The notes under the pieces: model-generated
What the model was told of the DNA's origin: nothing
What the model saw: only the letters and a program-made list of their open reading frames with translations
Databases searched by the model: none
Made by a program: the position numbers and the translations under genes
Source of the DNA: Oscheius sp. JU75
Lineage: Eukaryota > Nematoda > Chromadorea > Rhabditida > Rhabditidae
DNA: 64,000 bases
Direction: 5' to 3'
NCBI GenBank assembly: GCA_037178855.1
Contig: JASJZC010000002.1
Location: forward strand, 806,001-870,000
Shown: in pieces, positions 30,902 through 43,180 of the stretch
How the letters are laid out: each line of letters opens with the position of its first letter
Numbering within the stretch: position 1 is the stretch's first letter

Positions 30902-32046
30902 AAATCTAAGAGTTCGTGTCGACGAGACGTTTCCTTTACTATAAGATTTTTTCGCAAGTCCCAACGGAGGAGACATGAGCGCGGGTCACGAAAGAGGGAT
31001 TTTGTAGTCTATGAAGTGATTTTCGAGCTCTGCGATGTTCTATAGAGTTACAGCTTTTGATCCACAACTTTGTAAAACATTGCTAGACGTGAAAAGCCTG
31101 TATGCGTAAAAAAAGAGACTTCTTCGGAATGTCTAAAAGAAGGGGCATATGACTAAATGACAAGGATTTGGCTTTTTGGTCAGTCAGTTCCTTAGCCGTC
31201 TTAAAATGTTTTTGTTTCACCTTAAAATCTCGGCATTCTTTTCCTCCTTCGTTCTATTCTCGGCCCTCTAGAGAATGTATGCATAAAGAAGTGATTGTTT
31301 GGGTCTCTCGTCCTCCGGTCCTCTCAATCTCTCTCTCTTGATCAGAGAGAGAGTCGGGTCACCGGGGTGGCCATAATTGGACCTCACCGCCTCATAGGCA
31401 GGTAGAGAGAGGGAGACAGAGAGACAGAGACGCGTCAGTCATCCGCGCGACCCAGGTGCCACCACCTGCCACCTATGGCTCTCTCATTTGAGCTTTCACT
31501 GATTTTTAAAGCTGTAACTCTGTGGAAATGTGCTGTTTTCTAAGAGTCTCTAGCAATAAATCTTTATGACCGACATCATTAGCACGCCAGCCCAGCTAGT
31601 TGGCAGCATCTTCCCTCAGTACCACACAATGAGAGAGAGAGTGTGATTTCTTGTCTCTGTCTTTCTCTTGTCTCTCTAGGATTGGCCGTCACCTCGTCAA
31701 TGTACCTCATTTCTCAAAGAGCTCCACCAATTTTCAGGCCATTCCTGGGGGCTATATATGCAAATGGACTAGAGGGGGTTCTAGGTTTTGTTCGGCCTCT
31801 GTTCAATGCCTAGCGTATCGGGTTACTAACCTTTTGCACCTGTTCTGCTCCTTATTTTCATAGTTTCGATCCCTAGCCACGTTGCGTTTTTCACGCTATA
31901 CTGTTGGGTAAATTGGTGAGCCTTAGATGGGACAAATTGTCTAATTATCTGCATTTAATAGTTGTTTGTTGCAAAACAAAGAAGGTTTACAAAATGTTAG
32001 GAGTTCAAAAATAGTTTATTCTGAAAAGGAGAAAAAAAACTAAAAA
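30902..32046. other. Spacer between two 5S genes
   Basis: About 1.1 kb. The first 55 bases (30902-30956) match those beside the next 5S copy and lie upstream of the gene. A hairpin repeat lies at 31033-31080. GAGACAGAGAG sequence occurs at 31408-31430. No coding exon was supported. Confidence 0.6.
31033..31080. repeat. Dispersed palindrome, copy D
   Basis: GATGTTCTATAGAGTTACAG, loop, then CCACAACTTTGTAAAACAT. About 130 bases upstream of the 5S gene ending at 30901. Confidence 0.7.
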
Positions 32047-32164
32047 GCTTACGACACCCGGGATTCCCAAGCCGTCTCCGATCCAAGTACTAACCGGGCC
32101 CAACGTTGCTTGACTTGCCAGATCGGACGGGATGGCGTACTTTCAACGTGGTGTGGCCGTAAGC
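32047..32164 (-). rRNA. 5S ribosomal RNA
   Basis: Minus-strand 118-base 5S gene starting GCTTACGGCCACACCACGTT and ending GGGTGTCGTAAGC, followed by TTTTTAG as a Pol III terminator. Same orientation as the copy at 30784 and 1,263 bases from it. About 50 bases of 5' flank (32165-32213), including CTTTACTATAAGATTTTTT on the plus strand, are shared with that copy; on the transcribed strand this is an A-rich AATCTTATAGTAAAG block that could be an upstream promoter element. Confidence 0.93.
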
Positions 32165-32259
32165 AAATCTACAAGTTCGTGTCGACAAGACGTTTCCTTT
32201 ACTATAAGATTTTTTGTTTATGCGATTTTTCTGGCCGAAGACAACATTTTTCAGCTTAG

Positions 32260-32314
32260 CGATATTTTGCAAAGTTGTAGTTTTTGGTCTGCTTTACAAG
32301 TTCGTAGAACATCC
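32260..32314. repeat. Dispersed palindrome, copy E
   Basis: GATATTTTGCAAAGTTGTAG, loop TTTTTGGTCTGC, then TTTACAAGTTCGTAGAACAT. About 95 bases upstream of the 5S gene ending at 32164. Confidence 0.7.
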
Positions 32315-33545
32315 GAAATCGCTAAGTTGCAATTTGAAACGAGAAAACTGGTGTGAAACGAAATACTTCTGAAGTTTGGTGCCAGAGACGGTTGACCTTG
32401 AGTAGATTGACTGCCTGTCTCCCCCTCACTCTCCCCGGTTTTTCATCGGGTCTAGATCGCTGAAAAACGGTGTCGATTGTGTTGAATCCTGTACTCTCAG
32501 CTGTCGTCGATCCGACCAGTTCTGCCCTCTTTTTCCCTACTCCCAACACATCTGATTTCTCTCATTGATTATGCATGACTGCTGCGATTTTTCCTGTTCT
32601 TCTAGGCACAAACAAAGAGACAGAGACAAAACAAAAACGGTCGCCGAAAGGACGTCACACCAAGTGCGTTTATCGGGCTGCCTGGCAGCCCCGAGAATTC
32701 GTTTATTATCAGAGAGACAGAGACCGTCCACGTCTCTTCCCCCTTCTGTCTCTGTCACTCTCTCTCTCTCTTTCATTTTCTCTTCAATTTTCGGTTATTC
32801 CTTCCCTAGAAATCAATTTCTCAAGAGTGGCGAGATCACGTGGAAAGAGGGGTCTTTTGTGAGAGTCACTTGGAACACGTTCTCTTCAAACCGATTGAAA
32901 TCTCTCACGGTCTTTCTGTCTTTTTGCATTAGCATCGCTCAATTTGCTACTTTCCTTGTGTTTCTACGCTTTTGTCCTCTTTCGGTGATACAGATTCAGA
33001 CTTTAGCTCCCATGATTCATGGCATATCCCCTCTCTGTGTTTATTTTTGTCCGGGACAGATGTTCCAGTCCCTGTCTCTGTTTTTCTGTCTTTGTCTCTC
33101 TGTCTCCCTATCTATATTCCAATTCTCACCCCATTATCAATCCACTCTCCCTTCATCGTTCGCACCTAATCCGTTCAATAGTTTCGGATCTCTCCTGTCC
33201 CGCTACCGTTGACTGTACTTCCCCTTTGTGGTCTTTTATCACCAGCCTCCAACCATTGTTAGCCTTCAAAAGCCGTCCCTAACTGCCTCAAACCGTTCCT
33301 CTTTGACGGACTTTACAGCCGTTTTCTGATTCATGCGACATAAGCTTTCTAATTTTGCAAGGACTTCCAGGCGTTTTTTCCGGCTCATAGCTATTCATCC
33401 ATAGTCCATCCTCTTTTCTCTCTCTAGAGTCGCGAAACGCGGCTATCGAACCCGTCCGAAATACAAATATTTGTCCCATTCTTGGTCTCAAACCCACTTC
33501 TTTTCGATAACCTGACTCTCTTCTTCCATTTTCAGTTCGGAGAAC

Positions 33546-33713
33546 TGAGAGACAGAGATAGAGACACAGAGAGGCAGAGAGACAGAGAGACAGGGAGACA
33601 GAGAGGCAGAGAGACAGAGAGACAGGGAGACAGAGAGACAGGGAGACAGGGAGACAGGGAGACAGGGAGACAGGGAGACAGGGAGACAGGGAGACAGGGA
33701 GACAGAGAGATAG
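33546..33713 (+). repeat. GAGACAGAGA/GAGACAGG simple repeat array
   Basis: About 170 bases of nearly pure GAGACAGA, GAGGCAGA and GAGACAGG 8-mers. The second half is a run of identical GAGACAGG units. The same octamer is scattered through introns across the window; this is the densest block. Confidence 0.9.
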
Positions 33714-34410
33714 AGCGTTTGAACAGCCACTCGAATCGTTTTCTCTCTTGACACTGACCCCGTTCCTACCTCGGTCGAGTGTCTAAGTTTCCTTTCCTAC
33801 CTTTCAGTCCCTCTGTTCCCCCATACTGGGTGTGTCCTCCCAGGCATGGTCTATCAATCAGTCATGAATCAGCCCGAACAAGCATCAAGATGAATCGTCT
33901 GAGACTTGAAGCGACAGCTAAACGATTTCTTGTCAACCTCGATCAACAATTTTTGAAGACATAAAGAGAAAGACGGTATTCTAAAAGAGAGAGATAGAGA
34001 GAGAGAGTGTATGTCTGTGTTCCATTCAAAAGTTTGCTTTTTGCCAGTTGACAGCCGCAGCTCCCTCTCTCTCTGATAACCGCTCAGCTGATTACGCCAC
34101 GACCCCTCTTATCTCTTTTTCCAATATGGTTTCAGTCTTCTTCTCCATCTCTTCAACCTTTCCATTCTTATAGGTTCCTGTGACAAATTGTTTCTGGATC
34201 CTGGGTTGTAATGCAAGCTGAGCGCATGTCTCAAAACATGCTTGCCACCCTCTCGTCCTCTCCCCACCTCTGCTCCAGGTGTCCCCAATTCGCGACTCAA
34301 TTTTTCTCATCGTTCTGTTTCTCTCTGTCTCTCACTTTTTTCCAGACTATCTCCCCCTCTTTTACTTGAAAATACCAAAAGTTTTCAGGTTTATGACCAG
34401 GTGACCCAGT

Positions 34411-37400
34411 ATGACGGACGTCTTCGAATCCGTCGGTGTCGAGGTATGTATCTTCTATTCCGGTCCAACTGCAAACAAAAGAGGGGGCTTGCTTTTTGTC
34501 GCACCCCCAGCGAGCCGACTTGCTCTCTCTCACTTTTTGTGTGTCAAAACTGCCATTTTGAATAATTTCTTCTTGTCATATAGGGAGCGATGAGTGGGGC
34601 GACCAAGTTGTCCCCAGAGATGGTTGAGAGTCAAGTCACCCTCTCTCTCTGTCACTTATCCTCCCAGCGGAGGATCACACATCCTCTCTCCGGTTCCATA
34701 ACCCTTTGAATTCATCCAAAAAACGCATGTCCCTCGAAAATACCAACATTTTTAGGAAGGAGCCAATGCCTCCGACCAGGTAATTATTTTGTGACTTTCG
34801 CTCATGTAACCTCCGTGTCTGTCTCGCTTTTTTCTTAACAAGTGTGCCATCAAATTTGCTTAAAATCCCTCATCCTTCCCCTTAGAAAATAGCTAAAAAG
34901 CCGTCATGCTCATCTCTTTTTCGTAGAGAGACGACCGCGGCGGCGGAACCGATTTCCGCAAAAGAGGCTTTTATGGTCGGACGGCCAGAGACAAAGCAAT
35001 GATTCAATCTGAAAAAGCATCGGTTTCTTGGAAAAGAATTGGACTTAGATTCTAATGAGAGACAGAGAGACAGAAAGACAGAGAAAGAGTGAGACCGAGA
35101 GACAGAGAGTCTACTTGAATATTGTTTCTATGTCCCTCTGAATTTCCATAACCAGTCTCGGGTCTCGTTCTGCGGGAAAAGTAGCCGTTACTTTTCCTCA
35201 TTTGCCCGTTATCTATCCATTTTTCTCTGGCCATCACGGCTAAACCTTTGGTTGTGGCCATAGCTTAGACATCTAGTGATGTCCCAATAGTTTTCCTCAA
35301 AAACAGTCCACTTACGATCCGAACCATAATATTTACAGTATATTTTCTATTGTCCTGTCCTCTCGACAAAAACTTGATAAGCCACCAAAAATATTTGCAG
35401 AAGTCTATGTTTAATTGCCTATTAGAGCGAGGAATAAACAGTCTCTGTTAGGACAGCTGGATATCCTTTTTTCTGACTGTCCCTGTGTCTCTCTGTCCCT
35501 TTGTTTTCTGCCTCTCTGTCTCTCTTTTTTCGTATGCCTCCCAAGCCATATTCTTTCTTCAATAGCCCGATCCTCGTGTATAGTTTTCGAGAGAGGAAAA
35601 AGGAGGTCTGAGGTGTATCTATAGAGACACGAACTAGTTGTCTCCCTGTCTCGTGTTCCCCCACGCCTGTTGTATATTGACTCACCCACACGTGTAATGC
35701 GAACAATTCCTGATCACAATTTGACTGTTTGTTTACCATGATGTATGTTTTCTAGTAGACAGACCTCTTCCTCAAACATTTAGATTTAGATTTAGACATT
35801 TAGAACAGATCACAGGGTGACCGCCCCCTTTTTGGGGAACATAATCGTCGCCTCGGTCAGTCCGAGTGTTCGCCCTTTTCCAGACCTTAATTGGGGGATT
35901 TGGTGACCGGTTCTTGTGCCCTTAGGGTCAGTTATTGTATTTTTTGAGGGGGCAAAGACAGCGGCTATCTTTTTTCTCTTGTTCCCCGATCATCTGGCTT
36001 CGATGAAACACGATCCACCCTCCCGAAAATAGTCCTCAATCGGCTCAAAATAAATCCCAGCTGTTTCAAGAGAGATCGCAGCGTGTTTGTTTCCCATTTG
36101 TTCCCGCGTACCTTCTTCATCCTAGCTGGCCAATCCCGAAATCTGTCCCATAGGACCATGAAAAAGTCCTATACCCCTCGCTTCCTCCTTCTCGTGATCT
36201 CTTCGGTCTACTTCAAACCCATTTATCGCTTGACGCGCGACCTCTCGCGGTCGCGTTTGGAACACCTAACCTCTTTGAGTGTCCCGAGGGAGTGTGAGGG
36301 CCTCCCCGTCTATTAATCTCTCGTATTTGGATTAGGCTGGACTGCGCCATATGCCATTTGTTATGTGATAGTCGAGAGTCAAGACAGAGACTCTCTGTCT
36401 CTTGGTCTCTGTCTTTGTGTCTCTGTCTCTTTCTGTCTCTATCTCTTCGACTCTCTGTATTTCTGTCGCTCTGTTTCTCTCTCTGTCACCATGTCTCTTG
36501 TTCTTTCTGTCTCTCTGTCTCACTGTCTCTTTGTCTACTTGCAAAAAAACAAGCGACTACCAATCCCCGATCCAATTACCAGGGTTTCCCGCTTCAAGGT
36601 CCTTCTCCTATAAAAAGATGACAGCCACTTGACCTCCGAAACCGGCAGAGGGAACTACTGTTTGTTTACCAGTCGTCAAACTGTCAAACCCCTTTAGTTT
36701 ACTCTAAATTTTCGATCCCCTAGAGCCTACCGAGTCAAGTTCCGTTCCAGTCATTTTTTCCCATGTTGAGGTAGTGTTTCCTCTCGGGCCTGCTGTTCCG
36801 GTTCCTCCTCGGCGCTCTCCATCTCCCCATTTGGGCTGAACAGAGCTTCCCGTGTTTGTCATGTTCGGCTCGTTTTTCGCTCGTGTCCTTGTCCGGTCTC
36901 TCTCTGTCTCTCTTGACTCAATCTCCTGCTGTCCGCTAGGCACCGTTTTCCTCCTTTCAATCGAGAACTGATTGCCTTTACGCCTTTTCAAAAGAGGGGG
37001 ATACTGTAATGACCGCAATTCTGCTGGTATGTCCCCTTCCGCCCTTTTTCTAACAGTTCTTAAGACCCCTAAAGGCTGATCAGTGTCTCTCTGTTTCACT
37101 GCCTTTCTATCTCTCTGTCTCATTTTCACCCTGTCTTTCTATCTCTGTATCTTTCTGTTTCACTTTATCGCTGTTTCTCTATCTCTCTGTCTCTCGTTCT
37201 CTCCCATACTTCCACTCCACTACACCCAATTATACCAGCACCTTTCGCAACACTCCCTGACCGTTTTTGTCGAAGCAGCTGTCATGCTGCTGAAAGGGAG
37301 AGACTCTGACTCACACGCTCTGGTGTCTTTCCATAGCGCTTTCGCACACACAGCCAGTCAGCCTGAGACCGAAACACTTGAAACGACGCCCAGTCCCTTA

Positions 37401-40400
37401 CAGCTACTCTCTAATAAACTGGAATACAAGTATCCGCCTTCTTGTTTCTTTACTTATCACTCGGGCGCTGAGAGGTGGGAGGCGGTTAGTCAGAGTATCA
37501 TTTGCACGAATTTCCGTCAGTTTTCCTCAAATCACTGGGCTTCCTTTGGAAACACTGTAGTGTCTCTGTCTCTGTCATATTGGTTGACTACCAGAAGCTC
37601 TCTATAACAAAAAAATACTCTAGCAAATGTTACTCTTAGACATTTGTATTTACAATTGCTATCTAGAAGAAGCTGCGCTTACTGCAGTTCACGAGAACCC
37701 AGAATAGTAGGTCTAGGTTCTTACTGTTCCAAAGACTGAGATCATAGCTCTAGCCACTGTTTATGAGAGACTATCCTGTACTCTGTCTCACTTGTATTGA
37801 CTACCAAAACTCTAACTGCTGCCCAGAACTCTTGACAGTCTCTGGTTCAGTTCAGCACCGTTTGTTACAAAATCATTGTAATCTTTGCAGTCCTCCTTGG
37901 CTGGTCACTGTCTCTATGTCTCCGTGTCTCCGTATCTTTGACTCTCTGTCTCTCGATATTTCGGTCTCTCTGTCAGCAGCTCCTTATTTCTGTTGATCAA
38001 AAAGCAATGCTACAACTCTCGTAGTCCTCCTCGACCCCAATTGTTTAGTCTGTTCTGCCGGCAGCTGACTCGAGTAAAAAGTCGTGAATAATTCCTCGTC
38101 TACCTCCTCCTCTCCTTTTTTCGAAACTGCGAGTGCAGGCGGCGCGGTTGCCCCTAGTAACCCAGGTCCCCCTCTCTCAATCTTTCTAGTCATTCGACCT
38201 TCTCTCACAGCCATACAACCAAAAATGCCCTGGGTGAGTCTTCTTCTTCTAAAAGAAGTGGGTTTCGATGTTTTCTACAAAAAACAATGAGCTTTTTTCG
38301 GGGCTACTATTTTTCTTTCGGAATAGGACGCGTCATAGGACAAATAATGAGTCGACAATCAGTCTTCCGAAAAAGGGCTCATCAATTTTTTTCGGTCGGA
38401 GGATACGGCTTTCATAACTATAGTAGTCAAGTAGTCGAGCCTTGAACCCATCCCTCTCAGTTTTCTATTTGCTCAAAGGGTCCCTCCTGTTTTGTTCAGT
38501 CCCCTCTCCCAGTTGCTATACATTTCCGGTCACTTTTGGTTATGAAACAGAGTGACAGAGAGACAGAGAGAGATAGGAAAGCAGACAAGCATAGAGACAA
38601 AGAGACAGAGAGACAGAAGTCCAATTGGTTAGATGGGATGTAATGAGTCGGATGTAATTAGTTTTTTATTTCTTAAATTAACACCTTATTTCTCTCTACC
38701 TCATAATGACGCAGGAGCTGTGTATGAACATGTGTCTTATGAAAAAATGTGATTGGAGTCCCCGTCACAGGCAAGCGTCAGGAGTTTCTTGGAAACTATG
38801 GGAAAGCGACCGCAGATTTGAATCAGATTTTCTTGACAAGCTCTTGTCCTGTACTATCACCTACTGTCTGAACCAGTCCTGTCCTCTAATACCTGTTCTC
38901 CAATTTCTACTGGCACTGTCTATCCTTCGAGTCTATTATCTCTCAGTATCTCTTCAGGCATCAAGAGGCCAACGAACTGTTAAGTCAAGATTACTGACTC
39001 ATATTGTATTGACTCTCTCTATCTCTGTATGTCTCTCTCCCTCTCACTCACCAAACCTCTAAGCAAACTGTTTAGATTATGGGGTAGCTCAGGAGGCCCC
39101 CTCACACTGTCTATTTGCCCCTGCATTGTGAATGCGCTGTTTTTGCCTGCCTCTCCTCTCACCTGACTCTTTCCCAGTCTCCATTTCCTCGTTCGATTAA
39201 TTAGATGATGAGACAGAGCGCCATAAATTGAGGGAGCTATGACAAATAGTTGGCCTTTCCCGCCGGTTTGGATTAATCCCCCACCGCCCACGGGTGATAT
39301 ACAGGGTGCTCATCAATCCATGTATAGTCCCTTGTTAGTGTAGCTGGCATTGATGTCCTGTCGTCCTCTCATTTCTGTCATTTCATAGTTTGGGAAACAG
39401 ATTCTTTTGCAGGATTCGCCTATGCGCTTGAACGGCACCTCTCCTAGTAGTGCCGCCGTAGCTTCTCGACTCTACGGAACACGATCGCGACGAGACTCGA
39501 TGGGATCGGAGGATATGATCAGTTTCTCTGATCAGGATGAAGGATATAATAATGTGAGTGAGAGACAGAGACAGAGACTCAACTTTCTAACCACCCCTTT
39601 TTCAGCACTCCAACCTGATGTCTCTGACCAAGCAGATGGAAGAAATCGCAGCCAAAGCCCAATCCGGTGACGATGAGCGTTCCCGGCTCAAGATGGAAAA
39701 TGGAATCCTCTCCGAACGGCTTCACATTCTCGAAGAACAGCTGATGCAGACGGAGCGCCGTGCTGAGGAACAGCTCGAGTACGAGCGCAGCCGGAACAAG
39801 GACATGATGTCCCGGGCCGAGCGAGAGAAACAGCTCGAGGCTGAGTCGGCCCAGCTGAAGTATCAGATGCTTGAGAAGGATCTTCAGCAAGCGAGACGAG
39901 AGTTAGAAAAGGCCAAGTCCGATCTGAACAAGGTACAAGAAGAGCTGGAGAAGACGAAGGACCAATTAGAAGACTCCAAAATGCTCCTGGACGACATGGA
40001 AGATGAGCGGGTGAAACTCGAGAAGCAGTTCAAGGACTACAAGAAGGAGGCCCAGCAGGACATTGACAGTAGCTCAGAGATGGTCGAGGTCCTAAAGGAA
40101 CAGACCGAGGAACTCAGGAGGCGAGCCGTTCCTCGACAGGGAAGCATCGCTGATCAGATGGTGGCACTCGAGGAGGAACTGGAAAGGTCCAGATCCGAAG
40201 CCAGGATGCTCCAAAATGAGAGGGATGACCTACAGGCACAACTCCTGGCAGCCAGTGTGGAGAGGGGTACCAGTCTCCTGGCTGACATTCCCTCGCTGGC
40301 CGATGAGCTCTCGTGTGGCGGTGGCGACTCTTCACAGGTTCGGCTCTTTTTTGTGTTTTGAAACAGTAAAAAATTCAGCTACTTGAAGCTCTGAGAGAAC

Positions 40401-40727
40401 AAGAGGTCTGTAATCAGAAGCTCCGCGTCTACATCAATGGAATTCTGATGAGGGTCATTGAGATGCATCCGGAAATCCTTGAGGTGAGAGACAGAAACAG
40501 AGGGACAGAGAATCTGAGAGTCAGACGGTCAGAAAGACAAATAGACAGAGAGAGACGAGAGACACAGACAGATACACAGAGGGTCAGGGAAACAGAGAAT
40601 CAGAAAAACAGAAATATGGAGAGACAGAAAGATACAAAGACTCGGAGAGAGAGAGAGAGAGAGAGAGAGACGGATCAATAGTTCAATTATTCAGGTCGGT
40701 CCTTCCTCTTCCGAGCACTCGAGTTGA
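34411..40727 (+). CDS. rfip-1: Rab11 family-interacting protein 3/4-like (coiled-coil Rab11 effector)
   Basis: Class II Rab11-FIPs link Rab11 on recycling endosomes to motors and cytokinesis. The certain exons are 39413-39553, 39606-40337, 40379-40483 and 40695-40727, in phase throughout. Exon 39413 encodes a Ser-rich region with RRDSMGSEDMISFSDQDEGY. The 732-nt exon is a long heptad coiled coil from SLTKQMEEIAAKA on. The last exons encode LREQEVCNQKLRVYINGILM followed by RVIEMHPEILE, a match to the C-terminal Rab11-binding domain (YIDxLLxRVMExxPxIL type; the usual Asp is Asn here), and end VGPSSSSEHSS. The N-terminus is tentative: candidates are a 33-nt ATG exon at 34411-34443 (MTDVFESVGVE) joined to a 24-nt exon at 34756-34779 (EGANASDQ), or an ATG exon MPW ending at about 38233, all in the right phase for 39413. 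The intervening kilobases would be intron. Confidence is high for the C-terminal part and low for the start. Confidence 0.75.
34780..39412. other. Long presumed intron of the Rab11-FIP gene
   Basis: About 4.6 kb without a supported gene. It is rich in TCTCTGTC (36380-36540, 37085-37200) and GAGACAGA (35055-35110, 38550-38620) tracts. Open frames within it are simple-sequence translations. A possible alternative first exon (ATGCCCTGG then GTGAGT) ends near 38233. Confidence 0.45.
40608..40676 (+). repeat. GAGAGA dinucleotide tract in intron
   Basis: The last intron of the Rab11-FIP gene is almost wholly GAGACAGA-type sequence, ending in a pure GA run near 40645-40670. Confidence 0.85.
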
Positions 40728-43180
40728 CAATTTGCCGGACAGTCTCGCTCTGAGCCGTCTACTGCCCGCAAGGAGCTCCCAGCTCCTCCCAGTCCACCCC
40801 AGCAGACTTTCTCGGCTCGTCTCACATCCTATCTTCCCAGTTCTCTTCTCCGTTGGGGATGAGTGACTGCGAGTGAAACTGTCCACATAACTACTACTGC
40901 ATTCTTCGCCCTAGTCCTATAGTATCCCCCTGAGACGGGTCTCCCCCCTATCTGTGTTGTGTGAACCATTTGTCCCAAACTGAATCGGTGTTCTTCTACC
41001 CCAGTACTTGTATATTTCCAATTGACGTGCTCCCTTTATATTGACCGACCGGCATAATTGTATTTCTCCAAGAGAGAGCTTTTACAAAATCTATACCCCT
41101 CTTTGCAAATTCTCTGTGATCCAATGAAGCTTTCCATGCATCTGGGATGAGCGGGGGAGTCGCCTTCTGGTCAAGAAAAGTTTTTGTTGGTATCCGTAGT
41201 CATGCAATTGTGAAAGAGCACTCACTCTTCTCTCCTTCTTATTGTGCTCTAGAGAGTCTTTTTGCCACGGGCAATTACCTCTAGAGAGACATATGTGTAT
41301 GTGCTCAACAACACATACATGTTACTACTGCAATCTTCTGGATCTCTGTTTCCCACTCTCTCTGTTCCTGTCTTTCTGTCTCCCTGTCTCCCCGTCTCTC
41401 CGTTTCTCTGTCTCTCTGTTTCTCTGTCTCTTTGTCTCTGTCTTTCTATGTTTCTGTCTCATTTTCTCCCTTTCTTACTATCTCTGTATCTTTCTGTCAT
41501 TTCTGTCTTTCTGTCTCTTAACCATTACATACGCTGGAGTAGCGTGAATGCTCATCTTCTCAGTTATTCATAACTGTCCTCTCCTACTCCTAACCCGAGA
41601 GAAAAAGTCACACTCTCTTATGTGATTAGCCTCGTTTGAATGCAACCTCATACGTCAAGATTACTTTCAAGAGTCCTTCCTCTTCCCGGCACGGCATCTA
41701 TGTCACCTATGGGAAAAATGAACATACTCTTCCCAATGGCCCCAAGGCCTAGTGACTTTTCCGGTGTCCCTGGTCTCCCCGGCAACCAATGTGAGACCGA
41801 GACCTCCCGCCTCGTGATTCACCCCGTTTAATTGGCACTTACTTGCTAATCTCGTTAATTTTTTAATTGAGCATTAGAATATCGTGCTTTTTTTTCGTGG
41901 AAGCTGTAAATGGCTTCAGTTCAAAGAACCACAATCTTATCCTGTCCTCATTGTGTTTCCATGACGGCGATCTTTTATCCACCCGGTTGCAAATGGAGTT
42001 TATTGCCTTTCAAAAAGTCTTATTCTATCTTTTTTTCTTTACTGGTTATATATTTTATAACTGGGAAAAGACTATATTTTAGTGGAAAGTAGTGGGAAAT
42101 GGAATTTAGATACTGGAATGTAGTATAATTTGTCTAGGAAAAGGGTAGCTATTGCCCCTAGGCTTAGGGACAGCTAAACCCTCATCTTTTTTAGCTTTTT
42201 CCGGGTTCACTCGTACGGCAATACAATACACGTAAAGCTCTAAAATAACAAAATTTAACTATTCAAAATTTCTGGCCATTTTTCTTCTCTTTTGGTTTGG
42301 TCTAACTCATTTTATCCCACTTATTGTGATAGACAACATACGAGGGCTGAAAACCTACAAAAAAAATGTAAAAATCAGGAGTTCATCAACATTTTCGGCG
42401 TTCCCGCCAAATTTTTAGAACTGTGCACCAATTTTGAGCGCTTGGGCTTATTAGCCAGACACTCGCTTTAAGTTGTGCTCACGTTTCCTTTCCTTCGAGC
42501 AGTAGGAACAGCCTACTCTCAAAGACACTGTTTCACAAGGTGATTCAACTTGTCTTGTCAACAGTTACTGTGCTCATAATGTATGTAGACTAATTGACAA
42601 CATTTGGCTTCCGACATAGTATAGACATTTTCTGCATATTTTAAATATGGCAAGTTTGGCTATTGGCGACAGTTATGCGCTTTTCCAGTCGAGCTACCGT
42701 GACAGGAGCAACGTTCTCTCAAAGCGCTTTCTCCCAAACTGACTTGGATTGACTCAACAACTGTCACTAATTGCTGTCACAAAGTAATCGACAAGTTGAC
42801 AACAGTGCTTCAGACACACACACAGACTTTTGGGCACCTCTCTACTATTAAAGTGCAAGGGTGTCCGCCAGTCCGTTCATGCGTCACCACGAGAAAAAAA
42901 GCTGGCAAGTCACAGCATGTCAAGCATTAAGGTGACAGGTAAATTTTGAGCGAACTCCTCGAACCAATCCGTGAATACGATGAAGTACCCAAGTTCCTTA
43001 CTCTGTTACAGACACTTTCTTTATTTCTTTATCGAATGGCACCTTATTCCCTGCGAAAGGCTGACTCGAATCTTTTGGATACCATATGTTTCCTCAAGTC
43101 AATAGTTCCTCCTCTCTGTTTCACCTGTTACCCGAAGAAATGTCATATTTATGATTTTCTAGCTGTTTTTGTTCAGTCTC
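40728..43180. other. Intergenic stretch
   Basis: About 2.4 kb. Pyrimidine-rich TCTCTGTC tracts lie at 41355-41520; otherwise no motif-bearing frame. A frame at 42946-43267 is open without an ATG and could hold an upstream exon of the ARMC9-like gene (segment ELLEPIREYDE), but splice phase was not convincing. Confidence 0.45.

Larger units (their letters stand above)
32214..34410. other. Non-coding stretch with a large purine repeat
   Basis: Contains a hairpin repeat (32260-32314), several TCTCTGTC tracts and the GAGACAG array at 33546-33713. Open frames here are mostly translations of simple sequence and carry no domain. Confidence 0.5.

Noticed and set aside
30784..32164. 5S-derived SINE instead of 5S genes
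   Set aside because: Both copies are full length with intact control regions and end in T-runs, with unrelated downstream sequence; a SINE would continue into a shared body and tail.
33482..33754. Arg/Asp/Glu/Gln-rich or Leu/Ser-rich frames over the octamer array
   Set aside because: Pure translation of the GAGACAGA simple repeat; open in several frames on both strands.
39407..40727. Liprin or myosin-tail-like coiled-coil protein
   Set aside because: The coiled coil alone would allow this, but the C-terminal YINGILMRVIEMHPEIL segment fits the Rab11-FIP binding domain and not liprin SAM domains or myosin.
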